A DNA stretch of 64,000 nucleotides from Alligator mississippiensis (Eukaryota; Chordata; Crocodylia; Alligatoridae), in the NCBI RefSeq assembly GCF_030867095.1, contig NC_081824.1:116568162-116632161 (forward strand), in the 5' to 3' direction. The notes under the pieces are model-generated. The model worked only from the letters and a program-made list of their open reading frames with translations, was not told the DNA's origin and did no database searches. Shown piece by piece: positions 52,491 through 63,872 of the stretch. The first letter of the stretch is position 1. Each line of letters starts with the position of its first letter. The translations under genes were made by a program, and so were the position numbers.

Positions 52491-53439
52491 AGGAGTCTGG
52501 CCTTGCAGGCAGCAGAGGGTCTTCTCTCCTGACAAGAAGGCTTTGGAGCTGACAGGTGAGTTGCCCTGAGACTGCCAGTGAGATACTGATGGCTTGCAGC
52601 AGAATACAACCCAGAGTGGGGGGAAATCTTGTTGTGCAGCCAGTAAGCCAGTGTTTATGGTTGGACCCAATGCAGAACTAGCTTGTGTTATAGCCAGTGG
52701 GATTACTTTTTTGTTATAGTTAAACTGGCAGACTGGGTTGAGACTATTGGAGGTGGAAGAGATCCCAGTGGTGCCTGAGGGGCATGAGGCTGTTTTGAGC
52801 CCTGCCAGAGGGCCAGGGCTCAGGACACAGAGTGCGTTTAAGCCAAAAGGAGTTGCAGCCTAGTAGGAGGCTGAAGCCTAGCAGAGGCAGAAGTCAGGCA
52901 GAGCCAGAGGGGCCAGCACCTGCAAAGGACAGAGCCAGGGCCCAGCACCCAAAAGGGACAGACACCAGGGCCAAGGACCCAGAACCAGAGGAAGCAAGGC
53001 AGGAGCTAGAGCCCAGAAGCCAGGTCCAGCAATGTGGGCCAGGGTTAGAAAGAAGGAACAGAAGCTGGAAAGGCCAAGGCATAAACACAGGAGACTGATT
53101 GAATGGCAGCACCTATGAGGCATGGACGTGGCTATAGAGGAGGTCAGAGACCACAAAATTAGCACTTAAGGTAAGCACACATGGGCCAAGAGGGCCCTGC
53201 TTAGTGCCTGAGGGCAGGGCAGGGATCAGGGTGGTTCAGGAGAAATCCACAGACGGATAACAGACAAAGGCTCACTCTTGGACCCTGGGTAGCTTCTTGC
53301 ATCAGAAATCAATTAGTTACATCCCGGAATAATAGGCAAGGGGAAAAGGGGACTCAGGGAGCCACAGTGAGGCAGAAGCCACGTGGCTGCCAGGGGCATC
53401 AAAGCCACCACTGGGGCATGATTCTTGTTACACACATTT
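52491..53439. other. Unassigned GC-richer sequence
   Basis: 52,830-53,060 is rich in imperfect CCAGAG/GCCAGG repeats, which give a low-complexity ORF. It may belong to an unidentified repeat. No gene recognised. Confidence 0.4.
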
Positions 53440-53800
53440 AGAAACCACTATCAAGAAGAGTAGGCTGAATGAATTGGCCATATCAAAAGAATGGGAGAAA
53501 CCTTATCCTTAAGAATAGTTTGTATAGCAAGATTCAAGATGACTCTAGAAAGCGGGGTCATCTTCTATGGCAGTACCACAATGTGTGCAAAAATTATTTG
53601 AAGTTTTTCAACATCAACACAGAAAGCTGGGGAGAGGCATGCAGAATCCCATTTGATCTGGAAGGAACATCTGGCACTGGGTGCAGCTCAACATGAAGCA
53701 GCTTTGAATGAGAAGATGGAAGCAAAGCGAGAAAGAAGAAAGCAGCATGGATTCCAGTTCAGAAAACACGTACATCAGTGACACTTACAACAAGCTGTAT
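53440..53800 (+). pseudogene. Non-LTR retrotransposon 3' remnant (GH-RM and zinc-finger tail)
   Basis: The plus frame reads GHIKRMGETLS, NSLYSKIQDDSRKRGHLLWQ, YHNVCKNYLKFFNINTESWG, then, across a break, YISDTYNKLYCSQIGLDSHK. Many animal LINE proteins end with this order: 'GH..RM', 'G.R..G.P..RY.D', 'W...A', then a C-terminal finger. The last finger has lost cysteines. Confidence 0.6.
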
Positions 53801-55530
53801 TGCTCCCAAATTGGGCTTGACAGCCACAAACGGATTCATCAGGCATCTGACTAGACATTTTAGGTGTAAACCATGATCCAGAGGATCAACAGTGGCCTGC
53901 TATTATGCTATGGCATTGTTCTATGGGAATCATCACATATCATCACATAATGCGCTAAATCCCATTTTCTTTGCCATTTTCCCCCAAACCAATACTATAT
54001 GGGAGAGAGGTCAAATTTAATTTCTGCATTAAAAATCATTCATCCTGCCTGGCTTTAGTACAAAGCACCTAAGCCTTGCATTATGCTGTATAAAAAAAGA
54101 AGAGCCCTCTGTACAGCTTTCTGCAGAATCCATCATTATACATTCACACACCCGTTGCATTCTATCCTAACCTGAGTCATTGCTGCTCCAAAAAGCTCTT
54201 GGATCAGGTTTAGCCAGCAGGTCTCCTTTATTACAAGGCTCCTTCATCTATAAAACAGAAGGAACAGAACAAACTATGAGAACTTGTAATACTGTGTTAT
54301 GATTTTCAACATTTCTAACTGCTGATTCTTTCCCATTGCACCCCCTGCCCACCCAAATAAGCCCCCCAAAAAACAAGAAAAACCCAGAGCCAGATAGCAA
54401 TGCAAGGATATTTCCAGCTGGTTATAAAGTTGCAGGCAAATTTATGAGGACTCAGGTACAAAAATAAGGACATATTTTATTCTACCTTGAACTGCATTTT
54501 CCATTTAAAGTCCAAATATCAACTTGATTCAAATTTTTAGCACAGCTCTGCCCCTTTGGCTCTGCTCAGACAGTATGATGGAAGCAGAAACATCCTGCAG
54601 TGGCGGAGACTAACCAAGGAATATTGAGTTTCCCATCAAGTGTAGAAAATGCATTGCCAGGACTTTGACAGCATCTAATTCTTTGACTCCTGATGTAAAG
54701 GGCATGTTGATGGTAGAGACCCCAGTCCATCTCCTAGTCTTTTCCAGCCTCTGGTAGGACCTGGGCCAGAGTAAATTTGAGAATCAGGTGTTTGATTCTC
54801 TTCTCTCACTAACTTTATATGGGTATAATTCTACTGGTTTCAGTGGTATTGCTTCTGATTGATAGCCATGTGAGTGAAGAGTCTGACACAACTGTATTAT
54901 ATATTTACATACCTTTCATTTTCATGGATCCCAGAATATTTCACAGATTATATCTACTGCACCACTGAAATGCAGAATCCAACCCAGTGGAAAGCAGCAC
55001 TCAGCCAATAAATAACATACTGCACCAATCGGGGAGGTTGGTAATAAATTCCCCCTGGAACTAGGTCAAACCCCTGGATGAAAAGGGCTCATAGATGTTT
55101 AGTGTCCACCTAGAGTAGGCATTACATTGTTTTGAATACCTGAACAGAAAGGTACACAATTTATCTACCTGGGAATGATTAAAATCCTACTGAGCTTGAA
55201 TCTGGGGGTCCTAGTAGGTCATGCAAAATTGAAGTTTTTCAACCAGTGAATTATTCCTCTACAGTTTAAGAAATGCTTTCCATTAAATGATCCCCAGTAC
55301 AATTATTTGTTTAAATCTTCGTGTCCTCTCACAAAAAAATTATGCTGCATCACAAGTGCTACAAATGCTAAGTAGGCTTCCAAGTTGATTAATCAGAAGG
55401 TTTGTAAAGCTAATACACCACTGGGAGATACAATTCGGCTTCTTTTATTGTATTTTTCTAGGCATCTGCATTCAAGAGATTAAGCACTTGATGAATAAGA
55501 AAAAAGAAATAGGACACTCAGATATTTTTT
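53801..55530. other. Unassigned sequence
   Basis: 54,900-55,080 has weak MIR-like texture. No gene recognised. Confidence 0.4.
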
Positions 55531-55534
55531 GTGG

Positions 55535-55710
55535 GTGATATTTTTTTATTGGATCCACTTCATAGTTTGGATAAAGATAGACAAGCTTTCAAATACAAAG
55601 CATTCTTCTTAAGGTCTGCACCACTTCAGGTCGGAAGAAGAATGCCTTATATTTGAAAGCTTGTCTAACTTTAACCCAACTATGCAGTAGGTCCAATAAA
55701 AGATATCACT
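55535..55710. repeat. Inverted-repeat member of the hammerhead-tail family, about 76-bp arms
   Basis: Left arm 55535-55610 and right arm 55635-55710 are about 85% reverse complements (TAGACAAGCTTTCAAATACA against TATATTTGAAAGCTTGTCTA), loop 24 nt. The right arm ends GGTCCAATAAAAGATATCAC, like the other family tails. Confidence 0.75.
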
Positions 55711-55711
55711 T

Positions 55712-57160
55712 TAAAACTTCCTTGCCTCTCTCATAATTCCTGGATCATCAAGGCTACAACATCACTTTAACACTAACAAAAGAAATGCCCATTCATGGCA
55801 GCTACAGCTCTAGTTACTGTATAACCCTGTGATTAACATTAATATCCAGGGAAATATAGAAAGAAAGAAGCAGAGAAGAAGAGTATGGGTAAGAGAGAGA
55901 GAAATTAATGATGTGTATTCTGGGCTGAATTGTGATCATGCAAAAAAAGACTGCCACGTAAGAAAATGCACACAAAAACATGCAACAGAGGCTCACGCTA
56001 TGCACAAATCTGTTGCCCTGAAAATCATGTCTTCAAGCACGTGCACAATAAAGAATGAAAGAGGAGATCATGTCAAGGGATGGAATAGATGTACCCATGT
56101 GCATAATGCCCACAGAGGAGCAAAGGGCAAGTTGCTACACCAGCTGCAAAACCCGTGCACTGTTCCATCCAGCAACCGCAGTTGGAAAGGGAAACAACCG
56201 AGGTTCCCATGCCATGGAGTTGGAGGCATCATAGTGACAACTCTGCGAAGGCAAGTCAGGAGTTCAGGAAAGTTCTCATGGAGCATCAGCTGCAGGAATA
56301 AGATACAAGATCATCAAGATCTCCTTGGCTCATAGATTCGATGGTGTTTTGGCAATGATCACATTGGAACTGCATGCAGCAGTTAGGGAAAGACGGATCA
56401 TATGCAGCAGGTGTTAGTCATGGGGGAAATAAATGCATGCTTAGCAAGCACTGGAGAGGGATGAGACATAACTGTGACCATAGTAAATGAAATAGATAAT
56501 TCCCATTGGCAACCTTTACTCTAGCCCAAGCTGTATAGTATCTATGCAAAAGGCACATATGAAGGGGTCCTTCATGTATTTTATCCATCAAGGGCCACAG
56601 ACCAGATAATAGCAACAAGGTAGTTTGTGGATTCAGAAATACACAGTTACTTACAGAGAAAGAGAGAATTTCTAATAATATCATTCATCTATCGTCCTGC
56701 CAACGTGGGAGTAACCAATCACTTTTGTCATATATCCACATATCCACATTTACTGGGGTGACTGACTCACAGACTTGATGATCTCACCACAGTTCACAGA
56801 GATCATAGCATACCAACATATCACATGGTCATCAGGGAAATTCACTTCATTTTTGTAGGGTTTTCTGCTTATATACTTTGATCCACCAAAACTTCCTCAT
56901 TTCAATGTCTGTTCATTGCTACTGAATCATCATACCTGCCTTAACATATCAAGTTACAGTGGTATCCATGCAGGGTAACTTACATAAATCTGAAGCAACT
57001 TCATCTATTAATAAAGCTGGGGAAACTGAGGTCAGAAACTGGCTTGATAGATATACATGCAGAAAGGAGAATGTTGCATCCACAGAACTCCTAGCTTTTT
57101 CCATGACCTCTTTCTATAGTGGAACCATTCTTGCTTTCTTAACTGTATAGGCCTGTACAG
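55712..57160. other. Unassigned sequence
   Basis: Holds a 168-codon plus-strand ORF (55,829-56,335) that is basic and His/Lys-rich, without any recognised motif. I do not call it a gene. Confidence 0.4.
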
Positions 57161-57164
57161 GGGT

Positions 57165-57350
57165 TTAGGTTGTAGCCGTGTTGGTCTAAGGACATAGGCA
57201 GACAAGGTTCCTTGGGTGAATTTGATATCTTTTATTAGACCAACCCAAATGGTTGGAGAATAGTTATTAAGCAAGCTTTCCGGTTCAAAAACCCTTCATC
57301 AGGCTAAGGAAGTTTCAGCAGTTGGTGTGTGCTCTTCCTCTGCCCTTTAC
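57165..57350 (-). mobile_element. Repeat-family tail with hammerhead-like core, best-preserved copy
   Basis: On the minus strand CTGATGA (57302-57296) is followed by the stem GGGTT...AACC, then GGAAA and GCTTGC. Then come TTGGGTTGGTCTAATAAAAG, CCTATGTCCTTAGACC and AACACGGCTACAACCTAAAC. The other copies are truncated or rearranged versions of this order. Confidence 0.7.
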
Positions 57351-57807
57351 CATCAGCAATTCAGTTTGTAAAAAAAACAAGTGAGTCTCAATCCTGTATC
57401 TCTCAACAAAGCCTCTAGTAACTGATACCTTTCATTCTTGTGTCATTCAACCTGTTACCCTTGGGCTTTCTAAATGCAAAATTCTATCTTTTTCCTGAAT
57501 AAATATCAGAGACATATCTGGGCAGCTTTTCACCATGGGCAGTAGCAGTGCATGGGGCAGCAGCAGCAGCAGCTGGGATGCTGGCAGCAGCAGCATCAGG
57601 CAGGCAGTGGCTGCTATTTTTACACCTCTCAAGTTGTCATGCAGGGATCATGCTCTGCTTTCCTCCATCTTAGTTATGTTATTGATAAATACACCAATGT
57701 TTTGAATTGGTAGCATTTCTCCTCTGGGCTGATTCTATTCTTTCTTCTCTTAAAAGGTAGGCACTGCAAAGGAAAGTTAATAAAGAATGAGGACGTTTTA
57801 TCTAGCA
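57351..57807. other. Unassigned sequence
   Basis: Short (CAG)n-like GCAGCAGC tract at 57,555-57,600. Nothing else recognised. Confidence 0.4.
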
Positions 57808-57815
57808 CTCTTGGA

Positions 57816-58310
57816 CATGGGTGTTCAACCCCTAGGCTGCAGGCCAGATCTGGCCCATGCAGCTTTGCCATCCATCCTGCTGGGCACCCCACAGGTCTGG
57901 AAATTTGGCAGCCAGGAGTGGTGGCAGCATTAATTGCCATTCCCTTGCTGTCAAATTTTTGGACTTGTGAGGAGCCCGGCAAGCTGGATAGCATGGCCCC
58001 ATGCACTTGATCTGGCATGCAGTACTGGGATGACATGGGACTGGATCCTGGCATGCAGGACTGGGTCTTGGAAGCATGAGACCTGATCCAGGTGCCTAAA
58101 GCCAGGATGAAGCAATGCAGGGCCCAGTTTGGGTCTGGGCTGAGCCTGAGGCAGCATGGGGCCCAATGAGGACAGTGCCGAGCCCAACTGGGGCAGTGCA
58201 GGGCCCAATCCAGGCACGCATCTGGGTGCTGACAAAGTGAGGGATCATGGCTGTGGATCAGCCTTGTGCCACGTACCTTGTCCTTGGGGCAGTAAAGTTG
58301 AGTACCTCTG
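57816..58310. mobile_element. hAT-like nonautonomous element
   Basis: Ends CATGGGTGTTCAACCCC and GTTGAGTACCTCTG. The flanks CTCTTGGA / CTCTACAA match at 5 of 8, so the TSD is weak. The interior has repeated GGCCCA/CTGGGCC-type segments. Confidence 0.5.
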
Positions 58311-58318
58311 CTCTACAA

Positions 58319-59520
58319 CAATCTGACTATAGGTCTACAGCAGATTACACCCAATCTCAGTGCTTTCTGCATACTGAGAGGCAGGAGGTGGAATCTAATT
58401 TGAGTTCTGGAGAATGCCTATGTAAGCACTAGGAGTCATTTTTTTCAGTCAGGCTCCAAAATGGCAAAATTAATAAGTTCCGTCTTCAGTACTGACATGG
58501 CTGATCATGGTTGAAGCTTGACAGTTGTTCATGGTACCTATTTGGCATTTTACAAATTATTCTATTTTATTTTTCTAGTACAGATTAGGAGGGTCATGAC
58601 ATATTAGAAAGATGAATATTTCATTTAGGGGAGAGTATTCAGCAGAGTGCTCAATAACTATTTCAGTCTTTGTATGAATAAGAAATGACCCTCAGCTTGT
58701 AGAAATGAATGAAAGAAAGCAGGATGCATAATAGCAATCTCAGTGAATACTAGCACAATAGGGAGCTTTATGAGTACTGAACACAATCTGGATTGGCAAA
58801 GATGATATAATGGCCATACAAATTGCTCAGAATTGTAACTGTAATCTCCTTTAGACTTTCTCAGTTGACAACAGATAATATGAGTTACATTGCTGGCAGT
58901 CTTAGGTTATTTTTGCTACTCATTAGAAAAAGTAAGAATAATGGCTATATGGATCACATAATAATATTTTGGGTTGCAAATTATTCAACCTTTCCACCTA
59001 TTTAGCTCATACTCAATGCATATGATGTTGACTAGCATATAGCCAGAGATCTGAAAGATGTCACTCTCTTTTATATGAATGGTTCTATGGACTTGGCACA
59101 GAATCAGAAGAAACTTGGTAATATCAACATAATTTCCCTTTGGCAGAGCCTCCAAAAGAGAAAACAAAACATGCTTATCAATTCTTAATGCATTGGACTA
59201 CATTCCATTGAAAACTTCTCTTAATATCACTGTAAAACACATATACTAGAAAATGACCAGATAAAGCTGTCTTCAAAGTGGAAACTGATTCTTCATAGGC
59301 ATGAAGAAAAGTTTTAAATTCAGCTGAACTCAGTGGGTTAAACCACTTAAAAAGCAACCCTTTTTCTCATGGAAAGAAAAAGTTTTGATAGTCCTGCCTG
59401 CATGCAGAAGTTGCTTGGAACTATTCTAGAATTATTCTCTGCGAGGAATCTGTATTCTGGAATTAAAAGGTGTGTTAATGCATTTCCTAAATGGAGTAGT
59501 TTTCCTACAATAAAATCACA
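58319..59520. other. Unassigned AT-rich sequence
   Basis: Nothing recognised. Confidence 0.5.
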
Positions 59521-59523
59521 TTT

Positions 59524-60006
59524 GGCAAGTCCACATGAGACATTTACTGAGCAGTTGACTAACTGCACAGTAAGCATCTTAGCATCTGAACGTGAGAGCC
59601 AAGTAGCGTGCAGGAAACTGATAAACTCTGCAACAGGGTAGTACTTGTAAATTACAAGTACTTTCCTGTTGCAGAGTTTTTTCGTGCACAGCAGCACACA
59701 TGTAGATGTGGCCTGGCTGGCTGGGGCAAGAGGTTCCTTCAGTGCAGGGACTGTCTGCTGGCTAGCCCAGCACTGTACACCCTTATACCCCAGCCAACCT
59801 CTCCATAGCACATTGACACAATCAGAACAGCCCAGGGCTGGTAGCCTGACCCCCTGGGTCTCCTGCCAGCCAGGACCGCTCCAACCTGACTCAGTGTGCT
59901 TCAGTTTGGGTGCATGTGCATCTGGAAGCTTCCCTGGAGCAATAAACTGCTGAGCAATAAGCTCCACAATTTATTTATGCGCTGTGATGGCATGTGTAGA
60001 CACGGC
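59524..60006. mobile_element. Long MITE-like element, relative of the 3.8-4.27 kb copy
   Basis: Left GGCAAGTCCACATGAGAC, right CATGTGTAGACACGGC. Central palindrome AGTACTTGTAA-A-TTACAAGTACT near 59,640-59,663 lies within a longer stem GCAACAGG...CCTGTTGC. The GC-rich half (GGCTGGCTGGGGCA...CTGGTAGCCTGACCCC) aligns with 3,965-4,120. Confidence 0.65.
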
Positions 60007-60009
60007 GAC

Positions 60010-60775
60010 TTATTCCAGAATAAGTGCAAGGAATAGCTCCACACAGGACAGCTAATCCACAGGGGAGCTAATCTGGTGTAACTATTATATAATTGTTGTA
60101 TCTAATTCTGCATGAGAGACTTGAGTCACATTCCTCCTGTAGACTGAAACATTTATATGGCCCTTATTATTACTGCAGTTTTTGAATACCTCCTAACCTT
60201 GAATATATCAAACTTCACAATGTCTTTTAAGAAAAGGAAGAAAGAACTAAGGCACAGAGAGAATATGAATACGTCTTCACTGCCACGCCACTTATTAAGC
60301 AAGTCAATGAACACACAGTTGTTTTGTTATATCAAGCACACACGCGTGTATGCACACACATACACACAGTCCCAGAAGACATACTTTTAAGCTTAGATAT
60401 TCAAAGGTATTTAGATACTGACTCTCCCCTTGAGAATAATAAAAATTAGGCATATAAATATTTTTGTTGATTTGGGTCTAGCAAGTTGCCCAAGTCTACT
60501 CTTGGAGTAGGCAATTGAATCCAGGTATTTCTAGTCCCAGGAGAATGATTCAACCCCTTTGTTTTCACCTGAAACTGAAAAACAAAATCGAACTTGAGAG
60601 TGGAGTGCCCCTCACAATCATATCCCCTCCTCTATCCTGCCCCCCCACCGTGTCTGTGTGCCAGGTGTTCTCTTTTTTGGAACTGGAAATATGGTAACCC
60701 TAACTCTACCTCACACAATTTTAGGCCCCAGGCTCTTGCAAGTGCAGTAGCACTTTTAGTTCTTTACTGTAAATA
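60010..60775. other. Unassigned sequence
   Basis: CA-rich stretch at 60,335-60,370. No gene recognised. Confidence 0.5.
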
Positions 60776-60783
60776 GTTCTTTA

Positions 60784-61053
60784 CAGGGCTGGATTAACCC
60801 TTTAGTGGATCCTAGGCAAACAAACTCATAGGCCTCGGGCTGGTTGAGACCCTTCCCTCACCCTGGTGCTGCTGCCCACAGGGAGCAGGCCTCAGAGCCA
60901 CTGCTAGGAAGCAACCTCTGCATAGGAGGGAGGGAAAGGAAAGGGAGGCAAACAGGGCCATTCATGCTACCACCATGGAGGGAAGGACCCCGGCCTCCCT
61001 GCAGCTCAGGGCCCTAGGCATGTGCCTCGTTTATAAAGAACCAGGGCTGCCTG
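60784..61053. mobile_element. Nonautonomous hAT element
   Basis: Starts CAGGGCTGGATTAACCC and ends CAGGGCTGCCTG. Exact 8-bp TSD GTTCTTTA (60776-60783, 61054-61061). Related to the 29.3-kb element. Confidence 0.85.
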
Positions 61054-61061
61054 GTTCTTTA

Positions 61062-61790
61062 TAAAACTTCTTGTAAATAAAGTGTTGCCTTCACATCACA
61101 AGCCTCACCAAGATACTACGAGTAGCTAACTTGCTGCTTCAGGCACAAGGTACAGTTCTCAGCTTCTTCTCTTAAAATATGCATCCCAATTTTGGGGGGG
61201 GGGGCTGGTTTGGGACAAAAAGGTGCATGTTGTATGTGGGGATATATGGCATATGCTGGATATTCTATAAACATTTCAGTTTTTGCCAACTAGCAAGCAC
61301 AAAGCTCCAGCAAATTAAAAAAATTATCAGACTGATATAGGGACAAAAAAACCTGAAAAACATAGATGTTTCATACTATCACACTTTCCCACTTTCCCCA
61401 GTCTCACTAGGGAAGCCCTGCCTTCTGTTTTAGTGGAGGAGCATGCTTATAGTATTTGCTGAACCCTGGATAAGCTCTATTTTTAACAGAGGTTTTTCAG
61501 CCTAAAGTTCAATTTGGGTAACCAAGGAAAATTGCTTAAAACTAATGATCAAATCTTTCCCTTTTGTGCTGACTGAGTACACTTAAGCCTAGGCAGATAC
61601 TACTTCAACAGGTCAAGTATTTAAAAATAATATGCATACAATAGTCAGAATAGGAAAACAATGTACTTTATGAGATCATAAAATATAACTTAACCATTCT
61701 CCACATATCTTCCACTCTGAAAGACCAATGAAAGTGTGTGTGCACAGCTCAAAGTAAGGGTTGGCCACTAATAGGTGATGCAAAGAAAGC
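61062..61790. other. Unassigned sequence
   Basis: G-run at 61,194-61,203. Nothing else recognised. Confidence 0.4.
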
Positions 61791-61794
61791 AAAG

Positions 61795-61990
61795 ATGCTC
61801 CATTTATTCATTTATTTGTTTAATTTATATGCCACCCTCTCCAAAAAAGACTTAAGGCAGCTTATGATAAAAAACAAGATAAAATACTTTAATAACTTAT
61901 GTATTCTTATAAATAATAAAAAAACTCCCCAGGCGATACTCCAAAGCTTAACCCTCTCTCCTAAAAACTTGCCGAAATGAAAAGGTCTTA
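61795..61990. mobile_element. L2-like LINE tail fragment
   Basis: TTTATTCATTTATTTGTTTA followed by ATTTATATGCCACCCTCTCC and AAGGCAGCTTATGATAAAAA resembles the common amniote L2-type 3' module. Old. Confidence 0.45.
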
Positions 61991-62367
61991 CAAAGCCTCC
62001 AGACTTTTCTGATGGGTGTCAAGAGGGGAGGGGATTCCGATGCTGAGGAGTCTACTTGTCCTCAGGCTTCACAACAAAATAAATTGTGACCAGACAACTA
62101 ACTGAATTCACATGGGCAAAGAAGGGGACAAACTGCAGAAAATGATAAGTAATAAGTGCATCAAAGCTTTTGAAAATTTGAATGCATTTAAGTTGGCAGG
62201 GTCTGATAAAATTCATTTCACAGTGCTAAAGGAATTGTTGTAAGAATTCTCAGAGCTAAAAACAATATGTGCTAAGTCATGGATGGAAGGTTGGGTTTTG
62301 GAGGACTGTAGAAAGGCTAACATAGTGGCCATCTTTAGAAAAGGGTAAAAGTAGGACATGCAGAAGG

Positions 62368-62713
62368 AGGATGTTTACACGTGCATTTACTGCACAGTAA
62401 GCAGCTTTTAGATTGTTGTCTACATGTGTAGGTATTACTGTTCAGTAATACTGTGTGTGTGCTCTGACTTGGGAGTAACTTTACTCCCAAGTCAGAGCAC
62501 ACACACAGTGTTACTGCACAGTAAACCATTTACACATGTCTTACTGTGCAGTAACTAAGCGTAACTTAGTTCAGCATAAATCAGCATAGCTACTGTGCAA
62601 TATGGCCATGCACATGTAGACATGTGCTGTACTGCACAGTAACTTTCGGTTACTGCATGGTACCTAAGTAATCTAAATTACTGTGCAGTAACTGTGCATG
62701 TGTAGACATGCCC
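62368..62713. mobile_element. MITE-like element inserted in the CR1-like LINE
   Basis: Left AGGATGTTTACACGTGCA, right TGCATGTGTAGACATGCCC, 3-bp TSD AGG (62365-62367, 62714-62716). The centre is a perfect palindrome (62450-62509). The LINE reading frame resumes cleanly on the far side (GKYNLVSLAS). Confidence 0.85.
62450..62509. repeat. Perfect 29-bp inverted repeat with 2-nt spacer
   Basis: Left arm 62450-62478 and right arm 62481-62509 are exact reverse complements around CT. Similarity extends outward to about 47 bp per arm with a few mismatches. Confidence 0.95.
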
Positions 62714-62935
62714 AGGAAAATACAATCTGGTCAGTTTGGCTTCAAAACGTGGGAAGATATTAGAAACGATTATAAACCAATCCATTTCTAAATACCTGGA
62801 GACAGAAAAGGTAATCACTACTACTCAAAATGGATTTGTTAAGAACCAGATGCTGAACCAACTTGATATTCTTATTTGACAGGATAGTTGTTTTTGGGGG
62901 TGAAGAAAATGCAGTGGAGATAATATACTTAGAGC

Positions 62936-63658
62936 TGTTGTGACCCAAAGGTCTGATTTTTTGTGTGTGCTTTGGCACTAAGAATTATCCCCGTGGGTTT
63001 ACAGCTTCATTGCACGGAGGAGTTCTGCTGCGCAGAGAACCCGCGTGCAAAGGAGTGTTCCCGCCACTTTGCAGCGGTCTTTGCAGGGTGCATTTCCTTT
63101 GCAACACAGAAATGCACGGTGCAAAGGAGTTCCCGCTCTTCGCATGCAAATTCGTGCCCCGCAATTGGCTAGTGCTAAATTATTCACACGTGGCGGCTAG
63201 CGATTGGCCTGCTAGCCGTATAAGAGGCTTGAGCAGTTTCCGCCCAAGCTGAAGAGGACTCCATATCCATCTCGTGGGGTCTCTGGGTGTGTTGCTCAGA
63301 GGAGTTTGGCGGCCTGATCCACCGCCCACCTCTTCCCATCTTTGAACGGAACCTTCTATAAGACGTATCGACGAGTTTTATGCGCGCTTGTCCTGGACAT
63401 CTGGAGTTCTGTCTTCGTGGAGCCTAGCAAACTCCACGTGATTGTTCGTGTTTTCTGTTTGTAACCGCAACTCAAGCAAGTTCTCAGCCTGCACCACGAC
63501 CATCTCGGTGTAAGTAAACAATCTTAAAATCAACCGTTATGTGTCTGTGCCTAATTCTAGCTCGGCGCCTCCCCTCTCCGACCCGGCCTGCCCGGGCTGC
63601 TGGCCACAGCCCGCGTGCAGAGCGACGAAAGGGCCCGGGTTCCGGCCTGGCGTGCACA
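62936..63658 (+). mobile_element. Solo LTR of an endogenous retrovirus or LTR retrotransposon
   Basis: 723 bp beginning TGTTGTGACCC and ending GGCGTGCACA (TG...CA), flanked by an exact 5-bp TSD AGAGC (62931-62935, 63659-63663). Inside are GATTGGCC (inverted CCAAT, 63202) and TATAAG (63219-63224), spaced as in an LTR promoter. Upstream, TGCAAAGGAGTxCCCGC-type direct repeats suggest U3 enhancer units. No internal retroviral region is present. No AATAAA was found. The strand is set by the TATA/CCAAT order. Confidence 0.85.
63202..63224 (+). promoter_or_regulatory. CCAAT/TATA elements of the solo LTR
   Basis: Inverted CCAAT (GATTGGCC) and TATAAG within 23 bp. Predicted start near 63,250. Confidence 0.5.
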
Positions 63659-63872
63659 AGAGCCTGACCCTATTCTACCCATTAAGCCCCTGAATGGTTT
63701 CTAAGTATGATCCTTTTGAATGGATCCATGAAAAAACATTAAGACAACAAGTGAATGGATCCTTCTGCTTGCTGCTGTTTGTGACTTTGACACAGTCCTA
63801 CTCCTGCATGACATTCTCATAATAAACTGGAGAAGTGCAGACTAGAATTAATTGCTATTAATTGGATAAATT

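Larger units (their letters stand above)
62130..63840 (+). pseudogene. CR1-like LINE reverse transcriptase remnant, split by two insertions
   Basis: Before the first insert: AFENLNAFKLAGSDKIHFTV, then LKEL and SWMEGWVLEDCRKANIVAIF and RKG. Between inserts: YNLVSLASKRGKILETIINQ, SISKYLETEKVITTTQNGFV. After the second insert: DFDTVLLLHDILI. This is the CR1-type order K..G.D.I...VLKEL - W..G..P.DW+.AN+.P+F+KG - NYR.VSL...GKILE.I+ - Q.GF - FD.V.H..L. Stops are present. It is interrupted by a MITE (62368-62713) and an LTR (62936-63658). Confidence 0.75.

Noticed and set aside
52832..53098. 88-codon charged ORF (Glu/Arg/Pro-rich)
   Set aside because: It arises from imperfect CCAGAG/GCCAGG tandem repeats; no start context, homologue or splice pattern.
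55829..56335. 168-codon ORF, the longest one outside GC-rich or transposon sequence
   Set aside because: No recognisable domain, biased composition, no flanking splice sites or conserved neighbours. Its length is possible by chance in 64 kb.
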